Positions 28,103 through 37,373 of a stretch of 64,000 nt of DNA are shown here, one piece after another (position 1 is the stretch's first letter; every line of letters starts with the position of its first letter). Below the pieces are notes generated by a model. That model made no database searches, had not been told where the DNA came from, and saw only the letters and a list, made by a program, of their open reading frames with translations. Location of the stretch: positions 55,001 to 119,000 of the forward strand of contig NZ_OUNR01000021.1 in the NCBI RefSeq assembly GCF_900403705.1, written 5' to 3'. The DNA is from Nitrospira lenta. Its GTDB lineage: Bacteria; Nitrospirota; Nitrospiria; Nitrospirales; Nitrospiraceae. Made by a program: the position numbers and the translations under genes.

Positions 28103-28480
28103 ATGACACGCGCCGTAACTATCGCCTTCGTCAGTCTCTTCATCACCAGCCTGGCCTGGCCGACGACGGCCATGCCCATCGCGACACAAATCATCATCGA
28201 AGACGGCTCCCCCTACTTTGCGCCGTCGAAAGCCATCGCCACCAGCGGGAGTCCCATTCGCTGGGACAACCCGACACCCACCGACCATACGGTCACACAT
28301 AACGGGTGCGTTGAAGACGGCACCCCCTGCCTCTTCGATTCAGGCATTATCCCCCCCGGAGAGCAATTCAGTGTTTCAGGGCTCCCCCCCGGCCGCTATC
28401 TCTATCACTGCCGCATCCACCCCATCATGCGCGGGGTCCTCACCGTGACGGATGCCGCCACCATGCCGTCCCAGCTCTAA
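28103..28480 (+). CDS. Periplasmic cupredoxin (plastocyanin-like)
   Basis: About 125 residues from the ATG at 28103, with AAAGGA about 11 bases upstream; an in-frame ATG at 28073 lacks a ribosome site. Sec signal, then a single cupredoxin domain: first copper ligand His in DHTVTH, then Cys-x-x-x-His-x-x-Met (YHCRIHPIM) near the C-terminus, a complete type-1 copper site. A second Cys pair (GCVEDGTPC) may be a disulfide. Role: small electron carrier or copper handling in the periplasm. Confidence 0.85.
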   Translation: MTRAVTIAFVSLFITSLAWPTTAMPIATQIIIEDGSPYFAPSKAIATSGSPIRWDNPTPTDHTVTHNGCVEDGTPCLFDSGIIPPGEQFSVSGLPPGRYLYHCRIHPIMRGVLTVTDAATMPSQL

Positions 28481-28622
28481 TGCGCCGTTCATCGCTCGGC
28501 GCACCAGCCCCGCGCAATACCCATGAGGGGCCTGTCACGAATCACACGGCGCTGCATTGGTCTTGCGAGATCACGGTCCGCTCAGGTAGGCTGCGCCTTC
28601 CTACGGGGTAGAAACACAGGCC

Positions 28623-30113
28623 ATGAAGCCCGTTGCCGCAGTCCAAGAACCGCTCCAGCTTACCGGCGAGACGCTGAATCTCCTCGCCTGGCACATTCCC
28701 GATCTGGTCGCCTATCAACATCGCGAAGATGAATATTGGCTCGCGCCGCTCGACGACAACTTTCCCTTGATCCGGCTCAACCTGACCGGCATCGAAATGC
28801 TGAAATCGATGAGCGGGCATATCACCGTCGGCGCCCTGCTCGAAAAGTACGGCAACAAAGTCTGCGGACCGGACGGGCAGCCGGGTCAATGGCACCTAGA
28901 ACGCTGGGCCACCCCGAACTTCTCTCTCTGCTACTTCGGTACCGAACCGCCAGGCGGGCACCGACACCAAGCCAAGTGGGACATTCTGCTGCAACAGATC
29001 CGCGAAGGATGGTCAGGGCAGGCAGGGTTTGAGGGCGAAGAACATCTGGAAGATTTTCATCATCACGAATTGACGGAAAGCGCCGAAGACGACGGCCACT
29101 TCGATCTGATCGAAACCACCGTCTCACATCTGTTCCGTGAACCGAACGAGGCGTTGAACGGCCTCACCTATGGCCGGCTCCTCATGCGGCAACTCCGTCA
29201 GCTCGGCTGGTTTAACCCCAAACCTAAAGTCATCGTAGAAGTCGGTGGCGGGCTGGGTTATGTGGCGCGCGAACTCGCCAAAGAGCTGCTACCGTTCGAG
29301 CGGCAGAGCATCCGCTACATCTCCCTCGACATCACCAGCCCGTTCTTAAAACTGCAAACCAAACGGGCCAAAGAAGGCGGCTGGGGTGGCCTTGGAACCA
29401 GGGCCAATGCCGAAGCCCTGCCCTTCACGGATAACTCGGTCGATCTCGTCATCGATAACGAAAACATGGCCGACATGACACCGGTCAAGCTGACACGCCA
29501 GGAGTTGCTCAGCAATACAGGCGAGACCGAGCAGCATCAAGAAGCGCTGGATTGGATCAGACGCATCCGCCTCCCGATCGAAGCCAATCCGCCGGACGAT
29601 GTTATCTTTAATCTGGGGCCGATCCGCTTCGTGGCTGAATTGTGGCGGGTGCTAAAACCAGGCGGACATGCATTCTTGACCGAATTCGGCGTAGAAGAAG
29701 GCTGGCCGGCCTCAGTCAAACTGCCCGGCCATACCGAATATGAAGTGCAATACAGCCACCTGCGGCAGGCCGTGCGCTGGCTGGGATTTCAGGAACGCTA
29801 TCTCTCGCTCCCCCAGTTTCTGGCCATGAAGCCGGACACGAAGGTCCTCTGCACCGGTGCGGCCTATACGATTCAACGATTCTGCCAGGCCATGAACAAG
29901 CCCTTCACCGTCCGCGCCTACACCGAGGGCGAACTGAAACAGACTCTCGACGACATGCTCCCCAAGATCCACGGTGCGCACTATCACGACGTGGTCGATC
30001 CCGCCTGGTTCGGCCTCATCGATTTCAAAGTACTGTTATTGGAAAAACCAGGCGGCGCCCCGAAAGCCCAGTTCACAGAGAACAACGGCTATCGGTGGTA
30101 TTCGCAGAAGTAA
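28623..30113 (+). CDS. SAM-dependent methyltransferase with PqqD-like N-terminal domain
   Basis: 496 residues. Residues 30-90 (EYWLAPLDDNFPLIRLNLTG, then IEMLKSMSGHITVGALLEKYG) have the pattern of a PqqD/RRE-type winged helix: a 'text' line of beta strands, LN-x-TG, then a helix and '-tv-ell--y'. A class I methyltransferase follows with motif I VEVGGGLGY (about 201-209), motif II ISLDIT, and the post-I block NAEALPFTDNSVDLVIDNE. The C-terminus ends KPGGAPKAQFTE. A second copy of that tail lies at 32407. It may methylate a peptide or protein bound through the PqqD-like domain (inference). Confidence 0.75.
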   Translation: MKPVAAVQEPLQLTGETLNLLAWHIPDLVAYQHREDEYWLAPLDDNFPLIRLNLTGIEMLKSMSGHITVGALLEKYGNKVCGPDGQPGQWHLERWATPNFSLCYFGTEPPGGHRHQAKWDILLQQIREGWSGQAGFEGEEHLEDFHHHELTESAEDDGHFDLIETTVSHLFREPNEALNGLTYGRLLMRQLRQLGWFNPKPKVIVEVGGGLGYVARELAKELLPFERQSIRYISLDITSPFLKLQTKRAKEGGWGGLGTRANAEALPFTDNSVDLVIDNENMADMTPVKLTRQELLSNTGETEQHQEALDWIRRIRLPIEANPPDDVIFNLGPIRFVAELWRVLKPGGHAFLTEFGVEEGWPASVKLPGHTEYEVQYSHLRQAVRWLGFQERYLSLPQFLAMKPDTKVLCTGAAYTIQRFCQAMNKPFTVRAYTEGELKQTLDDMLPKIHGAHYHDVVDPAWFGLIDFKVLLLEKPGGAPKAQFTENNGYRWYSQK

Positions 30114-30133
30114 CCGCACCTCCGCTCACCAGA

Positions 30134-32317
30134 CTACGGCTGTTCTTCAACGACCTTTTCCGTGATTGCCGATCCGCCGGCCGGCGCCTCGGACTCTTTC
30201 GGAGGCAGGATGAATCCGAGCGGGTCACGGACAAACTCCCGCAGTAACCGGCCTAACAATTCCACCACATCCCGGCGCGGAAAATCATACGCACGCAACG
30301 CCGTGTACAGCGACAGAAGAAAACTGACGCCCAAATTCAGCACAAACATCACGGCCACGCCGGCGGTGGCATGGAGAAACCATCCGTCTCGATACCATTC
30401 CGCCTGCAGCGAGGCGCTGGCCAGCGCCAGCATGCCGCTCGACAGGGTGACGTGACGGACATCCAGGGGAAATCCGAAAAACATCCCGACGGCCGGGGTC
30501 ATACCCAGCATCATCCCGAGCGACACATTCGTCCCCCATCCGGCAATGTTGCGCGAGAACCGATCGCCCCACAGGGCCATCCGCTCACGCCCGAAGACCC
30601 GGACCCCCCAGGAGTGTTCCGCCAAGGACTGCGGCACATTGTGATAGACGGCCCAGTTTTCGATCCACCCGCCGACCAGACTCGACAGCCACAGAGTGGC
30701 CCCGGTCAGCGCGGCGAAAATCACCGTCCCGCTGTTCACCGGGCTGAGCGTTTCATACACATGTTCGGCTGTGTGCAAATCAAGAATCGGCGAGCCGGTG
30801 ACTGCCCGCCAGCAGGCATCGAGCAGATAGGCCGACGCCGAAACGACCAACACATTGCTGACCGCCGCCGCAATCTGAGAATAAGAAATCCGCTTGATGA
30901 ACGCGACGACCTCATCCAACCGCGCCGTCCCTGGTTGCTCACGCATAATCGTCGCGAGCGTGGCCGCCGTCATCGCCGGCTGCTTGGTGGCGAGAATCAA
31001 GTGGAAGGTCTGCATCAAAAGAAAACTAACCGCATAATTGACCCCGTAGCCCAAGCCCGCCAGAAACGGCGCCAGCCCCAGCGTGAAGATCGACATCTTG
31101 ATCGCCGCAGTGAAGGAGGTGAGCACGCCGCCACCGGCCGCCGCCGCCCAGATCTGCCGATACTCGCGCCGATCTTGCGCGATGTAATGCTCACCCGTCA
31201 CACCCGACCGGTCCACGATCTTCCGATGTAAGAGCCGTGTGTTCGTTTTGAGCAAATGGCCGACGCTGCTCTCCTGCAAACTAGCTTCCACCAGGGCAAT
31301 GAGAAAGGCCTGAATGGATTTGGCAGAGGACGCTTCGTCGCGGCTCGCCATCACTTCGGCCATCGTTTCCATGCGCTTGAGACAATGCGTCAGGACTTCC
31401 AGGCCGTAGACAATATCGAGGCTGACGCCGGCCACTTCCAGTCGCCGGCGGATCCAGCGGATTTCGTTCTGACACTTTGCCACGGCCTCTGCCCAGACCG
31501 GCTCCAGAGAGTCGACTTCCTCGCCCGATTGCCAGCGACCGGCGAGTTGCTCGCTGACGCTGGCCAGCCGGTAAAACGGTGATTCCATAATGGCCGCCGG
31601 CCGTCGGCTCCTTGCACGAAGCTTGTCCGACAAACCCTGCGCCTGCACACGAATCGCCAGCAGACGAAACCCGTCAGTAAACGCCCGGCCGAGCGGATTG
31701 GGCCGGTCAGGAGTCGACGGCGGAGTCAGCGCGGCGAGGATTCTGCAGAACAATCGGGCAGGAAGCTGCGCAAACCATTTCACCTCGACGGTGCTCCGAT
31801 ATTGCCGTTGGAAGAGGTGCGTCAGGTCCCGATCGTTTCTCACGGCCGGCAGGACCTTATGCAATGTCCGATTCGCCACCTCCACCAGCAGGCCACGCTC
31901 GCTGGGCAACCCGGCCTCACCCAGCAGATTGACCGCATCGGTCTCCTGAAGGATCAGCCAGACGGCGTCCTGCACGCGCTGCCTGACATCGGGAACGCCT
32001 TCAAGCACATCCAGCAAGAGCTCCCAATAGAGATAGGCCTCGCGCCAGCGCATGCGGACTTGCAGCACACGCAACGACGGGCTCGTCCCTACCCGCGTCC
32101 AATGAATCAGACGCAGCCAAGTATCGAGCCGGTCACCGAGCGTGCTGGCATCGACAAAGTTCTGCAGCGCCTCCGCGAGAGCTTGCCGCGTGGCATTATC
32201 TCCGCGGGAGGGTCCAAAAAACGCCAGGACCTGGTCACGCACCGTCCCTACAGCAGGCGGAACATTCCCCTGGCTGAAATCTACTGACACATCTTCAGGT
32301 TGGTCAGTCACGCACAA
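30134..32317 (-). CDS. 'Site-specific recombinase' (Gcr, PF10136-like) membrane protein
   Basis: 727 residues matching the long proteins usually annotated as site-specific recombinase Gcr. The N-terminal 380 residues are helical and soluble. The C-terminal half has about six membrane spans (AGGGVLTSFTAAIKMSIFTLGL, FLLMQTFHLILATKQPA, LGMMLGMTPAVGMFFGF, AVMFVLNLGVSFLL). No Ser- or Tyr-recombinase active site is visible, so the database name is probably misleading; a membrane function is more likely. It lies on the opposite strand between the methyltransferase and the duplicated methyltransferase tail. Confidence 0.75.
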   Translation of the reverse strand: MCVTDQPEDVSVDFSQGNVPPAVGTVRDQVLAFFGPSRGDNATRQALAEALQNFVDASTLGDRLDTWLRLIHWTRVGTSPSLRVLQVRMRWREAYLYWELLLDVLEGVPDVRQRVQDAVWLILQETDAVNLLGEAGLPSERGLLVEVANRTLHKVLPAVRNDRDLTHLFQRQYRSTVEVKWFAQLPARLFCRILAALTPPSTPDRPNPLGRAFTDGFRLLAIRVQAQGLSDKLRARSRRPAAIMESPFYRLASVSEQLAGRWQSGEEVDSLEPVWAEAVAKCQNEIRWIRRRLEVAGVSLDIVYGLEVLTHCLKRMETMAEVMASRDEASSAKSIQAFLIALVEASLQESSVGHLLKTNTRLLHRKIVDRSGVTGEHYIAQDRREYRQIWAAAAGGGVLTSFTAAIKMSIFTLGLAPFLAGLGYGVNYAVSFLLMQTFHLILATKQPAMTAATLATIMREQPGTARLDEVVAFIKRISYSQIAAAVSNVLVVSASAYLLDACWRAVTGSPILDLHTAEHVYETLSPVNSGTVIFAALTGATLWLSSLVGGWIENWAVYHNVPQSLAEHSWGVRVFGRERMALWGDRFSRNIAGWGTNVSLGMMLGMTPAVGMFFGFPLDVRHVTLSSGMLALASASLQAEWYRDGWFLHATAGVAVMFVLNLGVSFLLSLYTALRAYDFPRRDVVELLGRLLREFVRDPLGFILPPKESEAPAGGSAITEKVVEEQP

Positions 32318-32406
32318 TCCTCGTTAGAATAAAGCCAGAAACGACTGTACAAGACTCGCTGCCAAAGAGGCAATCTGAACACGGATCACATCGACGTCAA
32401 CAGGCT

Positions 32407-32484
32407 GTATTGGGAAAGCCCGGAGGCGCTCCGAAAGCCCAGTTCACCGAGACCAAAGGCTATCAGTGGTATTCGCAGAAATAA
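32407..32484 (+). pseudogene. Orphan copy of the methyltransferase C-terminus
   Basis: Reads VLGKPGGAPKAQFTETKG then YQWYSQK-stop, matching the last 25 codons of the methyltransferase gene (ending at 30113) almost residue for residue. DNA similarity is high over about 80 bases. No upstream remainder of the second gene is present. It is the surviving 3' end of a former tandem paralogue. Confidence 0.85.
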
Positions 32485-32511
32485 TAAGCAACTAGGACTA
32501 ATGCACCTGGG

Positions 32512-33390
32512 CTAGTTATTCGGGTAAAGAAACTCAGAAGTAATTCCTTTCCCCAACAAATACTCTTTTGCCTCAGATTCAGTGCCGGAAGGGAGTACTA
32601 GCTTGAGAACAATCGTTTCGCCCGCCAACTCTTTCTCCTGCTCTCGCCAAATGGTTTCAAGATCAACTCTGAGCTCCATCTGCGCAAAGTAAATGGCCTG
32701 CTGGTTTTTTGCTCTTTGGTTTAGAATTTGGTTGGCTGGATGAAACATTAGCGGAATGCCAAGAGCCTTCCCTGCATTCCCGTCCTCATTCATCTTCTCA
32801 ATAATTTCGCCAACCGGAATAATCTGCAACGTTTTTCCCGTTGCTGTTGCGTCACAGATATAGACCGCCCCGTCTCCTATCCGGTTATCATTTGCAAAAT
32901 ATAGCGCTATGTCGGACGACTTCGTCCAATCAAGCATGTTCGTTCCTCTTAAAAGGAAAGGACCGTCCTGCATTTCATCAGGATGTTGCTGAATTCTCTT
33001 CATAAGCTCAAACCAGGGATCAATGCCACGCGCAGTCTCAAGGTCAGTAAGCTCTTTTGAAGGGTGACCCAAAGTGCCAAACTTCAGCAGAAAGAGATTC
33101 AGAAGGGCCCGATGCAAATCCATAGAATCAGAAAGACGTCTCGAAAACTTTGAATGCTCTTCGAGACCGAACAACTTTGACTTAATAGATCTTACGAATG
33201 TCGAATCCACCAACCACTCTCTTTTTCGATGGCCTCGAAAAACCAACAAGTTATCTTCACGATTAAACAATCGTTCAAGGCGCTGCAACTCGTGAAGAAA
33301 GTCCCCAAACGATCTAGGAACCCACTCCTTCGCGCTTTCATTAACAACTGTAGTTGAAAGAGCTGGAACTACGTTTTTCATAAAACTCAC
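32512..33390 (-). CDS. FRG-domain protein
   Basis: 292 residues. FRG-domain hallmarks: LLVFRGHRKREW near residue 50 and LLRGTNMLDWTKSSDIALYFA in the middle, matching the family's 'hLLDWT-s---ALYFA' signature. The family is named for a conserved F-R-G motif and often occurs in phage or defence contexts; its activity is unproven, with ADP-ribosyltransferase relationship suggested. The gene is AT-richer than its neighbours and uses different codons, so it is likely acquired. No partner toxin/antitoxin gene is adjacent. Confidence 0.78.
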   Translation of the reverse strand: MSFMKNVVPALSTTVVNESAKEWVPRSFGDFLHELQRLERLFNREDNLLVFRGHRKREWLVDSTFVRSIKSKLFGLEEHSKFSRRLSDSMDLHRALLNLFLLKFGTLGHPSKELTDLETARGIDPWFELMKRIQQHPDEMQDGPFLLRGTNMLDWTKSSDIALYFANDNRIGDGAVYICDATATGKTLQIIPVGEIIEKMNEDGNAGKALGIPLMFHPANQILNQRAKNQQAIYFAQMELRVDLETIWREQEKELAGETIVLKLVLPSGTESEAKEYLLGKGITSEFLYPNN

Positions 33391-33404
33391 CTACCTGGAT
33401 TGCG

Positions 33405-34355
33405 TCATCTCATTGCTGAGCCCAGATGCAAAAGTACTCCTTCTCGCAACCCCAAATCGCTCACCAGCACAGCCGACATCCCTAATGTCTCCATCACCGT
33501 TCGGATGATGATCGCGCCGGCGGCGATGACTTCTTCGCGATTCTTTTCCAAACCAGGGAGGCCGACACGGTCGGCTTTCTTGCGAGTGAGTAGCGTCTGT
33601 TCGAGTCCCTGCACCGTCGCGAGAGTCAGCCGATAGTTGTGGATGCGGGCCGGTTCGTAAACAGATAGTTTCTGAGCCATGGAGGCAAGCGCCGTAATCG
33701 TTCCGGCGGTCCCGACGAAGGTTGCGGCTTCATAGCCTGTCATCTCCGTAACGGCCGCCCTGGTTTCCCGCGCAATCCAATCCCGCGCCTGCCCAACTTC
33801 CTCGCTCGTCGGAGGATCGTGATGAAGCAGCCGTTCACACAAGCGCACGACGCCGATGTCGATGGAACGGACAACCGGCTGCTGGTCCGGCCGATCCAGA
33901 ATAAATTCCGTGCTGCCACCGCCGATATCCAACGCCAGCATGTCGCTCACGCCGTCTGGCAAGCCTGAACGAATCCCTAGAAGTGTGCGCCGCGCTTCTT
34001 CGTCGCCGGTGATGACTTCGACATCGAATCCGGCTTCGCGCTTCACCTTCTCCAAAAACTCGGCACGATTGGCGGCATCGCGGACGGCGCTCGTGGCAAC
34101 GGCCGTACAGCCATCGACCCGATAGGTCTCAATGACCGCCTTCCACTCCTGCAAGCACTGGATCACCCGATCCATCGCCGCCTGGCTCAAGCGCTTGTGC
34201 TGATCGACGCCTTCACCGAGACGAAGAATGCGCCGCTCGGATCGGAGTTCTTTGAGAGGTGTTTGCGGAGAACAATCGGCGATGAGGAGCCGACAGGTGA
34301 GGGTGCCGATATCGATACCGGCGAGCCGGCGCGGGCGAACGGAGGAGGCGCTCAT
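33405..34355 (-). CDS. Ppx/GppA-family exopolyphosphatase
   Basis: 316 residues, the short Ppx/GppA form. An ASKHA fold with phosphate-1 motif GIDIGTLTCRLLIAD, the phosphate-2 block LALDIGGGSTEFIL and the adenosine-type motif AATFVGTAGTITALASM. It hydrolyses polyphosphate and/or pppGpp. Its start overlaps the preceding coiled-coil gene by 4 bases. Confidence 0.9.
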   Translation of the reverse strand: MSASSVRPRRLAGIDIGTLTCRLLIADCSPQTPLKELRSERRILRLGEGVDQHKRLSQAAMDRVIQCLQEWKAVIETYRVDGCTAVATSAVRDAANRAEFLEKVKREAGFDVEVITGDEEARRTLLGIRSGLPDGVSDMLALDIGGGSTEFILDRPDQQPVVRSIDIGVVRLCERLLHHDPPTSEEVGQARDWIARETRAAVTEMTGYEAATFVGTAGTITALASMAQKLSVYEPARIHNYRLTLATVQGLEQTLLTRKKADRVGLPGLEKNREEVIAAGAIIIRTVMETLGMSAVLVSDLGLREGVLLHLGSAMR

Positions 34356-34675
34356 TGCTCGTCCCGGATCTCGTCCATCTCGGCGTCGAGTTTCTTCCGA
34401 GCGTCTTTCAACTGCTGAATCTCACGGACCACACGGCCGATTTCTTCGTCGTAGGTCACTCGTTCAGCTGTCTCGCCCCGCTCTTTCATTTCAACGGCCC
34501 GTTCACCAATGTCTTTATAGAGATCAGACAATTGCTGATCGATTTTCCTGACCTCCAACCGTATTCGGAGGAGCTCAGTCTCTTCCAGCGCACGGCCCGC
34601 GACATGCGCCGTGCCCAATCGCAGTGTGGCGAGCCCTGACCGAAAATCGTCTTTCAACCGCTGCAATAATCCCAT
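34352..34675 (-). CDS. Small coiled-coil protein
   Basis: About 107 residues from the ATG at 34675 (MGLLQRLKDDFRSGLATLRLG); the open frame continues upstream but lacks family sense there. The protein is largely a charged coiled coil (EETELLRIRLEVRKIDQQL, EIGRVVREIQQLKDARKKLDAEMDEI). It sits 8 bases after recG and overlaps ppx by 4 bases, so it is likely in one operon. Function unknown. Confidence 0.6.
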   Translation of the reverse strand: MGLLQRLKDDFRSGLATLRLGTAHVAGRALEETELLRIRLEVRKIDQQLSDLYKDIGERAVEMKERGETAERVTYDEEIGRVVREIQQLKDARKKLDAEMDEIRDEQ

Positions 34676-34683
34676 GCCTCTCC

Positions 34684-37215
34684 TTAACTGATCGACCCCA
34701 ACTCCAGCTTCTGCTCCCACTTCCTCAACATCGCTTCTTTCAATCCCTGATGCCCCGGCGCGCTCAACTGAGGATCCTGCTTGAGCAATGAAAACGCTTC
34801 CACTCTGGCCTGCTGCAGCAAATCGCCGTCCCGCACGATGTTGGCCACGCGAAACTCCGGCATGCCCCATTGGCGAAACCCGAAGAATTCTCCCGGCCCC
34901 CTGATGCGCAAATCTTCTTCCGCAATCACAAAACCGTCATTCGATTGCACCAGAGCATCCAGCCGCTCTCGCGCGTTCGACTGCGGCTCTTCCCCGCCGA
35001 GCGGATGCCGTCCCAATGTCGGACGATTCCGCCCCAGTCCGGCCGCCATCAGCAAACAGTACGACTGCTCCGCACCCCGCCCGACCCGGCCGCGCAGTTG
35101 ATGCAGTTGCGCCAGGCCAAAGCGCTCGGCATGTTCAATCATCATAATCGTCGAGTTCGGTACATCGACGCCGACTTCGATCACCGTCGTGGCGACGAGC
35201 AGATGGATCTTCCCGGCCTTGAAGTCGGCCATCACCGCTTCCTTCTCCGCCGATTTCATGCGGCCATGCAACAATCCAACTTTGAAGTCGGCAAACTCGC
35301 CGCTCTGCAACTGCTCGGCCCCTTGGATAGCCGCCTGCAAATCCGTCTTCTCTGACTCCTCAACCAACGGATAGACGACATAGGCCTGCCGCTTATTCCG
35401 CAACTCATCTTTGAGAATCTGATAGGCCCGTCGTCGCTGGGCATCGCCGAACAGGAACGTCCGCACCGGCCGGCGTCCGGGCGGCAGCATATTGATGACG
35501 GAGACATCCAGATCGCCATACACCGTCATCGCCAACGTGCGCGGGATCGGCGTCGCCGTGAGCACCAGCACATCCGGCTTGTACCCTTTGTCGATCAGAT
35601 TTTTCCGTTGCATCACACCGAACTTGTGCTGTTCGTCGACCACAGCAAGTCCGAGGTTCTTGAAGGTCACGCCCTTCTGGATCAAGGCGTGGGTCCCGAT
35701 CGCGACCTGCACTTCACCGGAAGCGAGCTGCGCCGCCTGCGTTTTCTTGACGGCCGCCTTATCGCTCCCGCGAAGCAGCGCAACGCTCAACCCCAGCGTC
35801 TCCAACGTGCTTTTCAGATTGCGATAGTGCTGCTCGGCTAGGATCTCTGTCGGCGCCATGAGCGCGGCCTGGTAACCGGAGCCGCAGGCCATAACGATGG
35901 CATGCAGCCCGACCACCGTCTTCCCCGACCCGACATCGCCCTGCACCAGCCGGTTCATCGGCTTGGACGAAATCATGTCCCGATAAATCTCGCGAATGAC
36001 TTGATCCTGCGCGGCCGTCAAGCGGAACGGGAGCAAGCGGCTCAACTTATCGACGATCGGCGCCCGCGGATTGAACTTGAGCCCCTTCGGCTGTTCCTGC
36101 ACGGACCGTTGCCTGGTAGCCAAGGCCATCTGCAATAGAAACAACTCTTCGAATGCGAGGCGGCGATGCGCCGGCGTCTTGCCTTGCTCTAACAAGCGGG
36201 CATCCGCCTCCGCTTTGGGGAAGTGCGCATCTTGAATGGCCTCTTGAATCGGAACCAACCGTTGACGGGCTCGCAGGGTTACTGGCAAATTGTCGCGCAA
36301 TTCCCGCGCATACTCATCCAGCAATCCCTTCACCAGCACGCGCGATTGCCGGGATGTCCAGCCCTTCGTCTCATGGTAGATCGGCACGATACGCCCCACA
36401 TGCAGCGCCGACTCCGCGGCCTCGCCCACCACTTCATACTGTGCCACGTCCATGCGCGGGACCATCCACCCCTGCTTCCCCGCAATGACGCGACCGCTCA
36501 TCATGACGACTTTACCGACCGCCAGGACATCCTCAAGATAGGCCTGATTGAAGAACACCACCTGCATCTTCCCCGTCTCGTCCTCAACGCCTACCTCCAG
36601 CACGGAAAGCCGGCGATTCCTCGTGCGCTTCGCGTCGCATTTCGCGATGGTGCCGCAGATGGCCGTGACCATACCCGGCACGAGATTGCCGATGGGAGTC
36701 ATCACGGATCGATCTTCGTAGCGCCAGGGAATCGTCCACAAGGCATCCTCTATGGTCGCCACGCCAAGCCGTTGCAACAGGGCCATGCGTTTCGGCCCGA
36801 CCCCTTTCACAAACTGGACAGGAAGATTCCAGACGTCACCGCGCGTCGATCCCGTGGCTGAGGCCGCATCGCCGATCTGCTCCTCGTCAGGAGGCACAGA
36901 CTCCGGCGTTGTGTCACGCAACCGTCCGAGAATCACGCAGGCGGCTTGCAGCCGCCGCTGCTGTTCGCCGATCGGGAGGGCTTGTTGGAAATCGATGAAG
37001 AGTTCACGGAGCGAACGCAGACGCGACTCAATCGCCGGAGGAATCCATTCCTGAGCGAGCGCGGACTGGACCTGGGTCGACACGAAGCTGCTGAGATTTT
37101 TCACGGCCCCGGCGTGGGCGCAATCGTCCTTCGTCGCAAACTCAATCGGCCGCGCAAGGCGATCGAGCCACTCGTGAAACGTCGCAGGCAAGCTGGACTC
37201 GGCGGGAGGCTCCAT
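34684..37215 (-). CDS. recG: ATP-dependent DNA helicase RecG
   Basis: About 843 residues from the ATG at 37215 (MEPPAESS), longer than the usual 690 because of an N-terminal helical extension of about 130 residues. The wedge/OB domain is at about 155-260, helicase motif I GDVGSGKT, motif II DEQH (VVDEQHKFGVMQR), motif III TATPIPRT, motif VI QLRGRVGRG and a C-terminal TRG hairpin region (GPGEFFGFRQWGMPEF). It remodels stalled replication forks and branched DNA. Confidence 0.94.
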   Translation of the reverse strand: MEPPAESSLPATFHEWLDRLARPIEFATKDDCAHAGAVKNLSSFVSTQVQSALAQEWIPPAIESRLRSLRELFIDFQQALPIGEQQRRLQAACVILGRLRDTTPESVPPDEEQIGDAASATGSTRGDVWNLPVQFVKGVGPKRMALLQRLGVATIEDALWTIPWRYEDRSVMTPIGNLVPGMVTAICGTIAKCDAKRTRNRRLSVLEVGVEDETGKMQVVFFNQAYLEDVLAVGKVVMMSGRVIAGKQGWMVPRMDVAQYEVVGEAAESALHVGRIVPIYHETKGWTSRQSRVLVKGLLDEYARELRDNLPVTLRARQRLVPIQEAIQDAHFPKAEADARLLEQGKTPAHRRLAFEELFLLQMALATRQRSVQEQPKGLKFNPRAPIVDKLSRLLPFRLTAAQDQVIREIYRDMISSKPMNRLVQGDVGSGKTVVGLHAIVMACGSGYQAALMAPTEILAEQHYRNLKSTLETLGLSVALLRGSDKAAVKKTQAAQLASGEVQVAIGTHALIQKGVTFKNLGLAVVDEQHKFGVMQRKNLIDKGYKPDVLVLTATPIPRTLAMTVYGDLDVSVINMLPPGRRPVRTFLFGDAQRRRAYQILKDELRNKRQAYVVYPLVEESEKTDLQAAIQGAEQLQSGEFADFKVGLLHGRMKSAEKEAVMADFKAGKIHLLVATTVIEVGVDVPNSTIMMIEHAERFGLAQLHQLRGRVGRGAEQSYCLLMAAGLGRNRPTLGRHPLGGEEPQSNARERLDALVQSNDGFVIAEEDLRIRGPGEFFGFRQWGMPEFRVANIVRDGDLLQQARVEAFSLLKQDPQLSAPGHQGLKEAMLRKWEQKLELGSIS

Positions 37216-37373
37216 AACTGGGCGGGATCGTAACATACCGCCGCAAGTCACTCAATGAAGTCCTCCGGCCCTCGCGCGCACCGCGATAACCTTGCTCCGA
37301 CCGGTCGTCCACATTGTGCCGATTGCTTGGCCCGCTCCCCCTCGGATGTTACACTGAGCCAACCTAACCAGCT

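Noticed and set aside
30134-32317. Mobile-element recombinase
   Set aside because: The family name says site-specific recombinase, but no recombinase active site is visible and half the protein is membrane spans; there are no flanking element ends.
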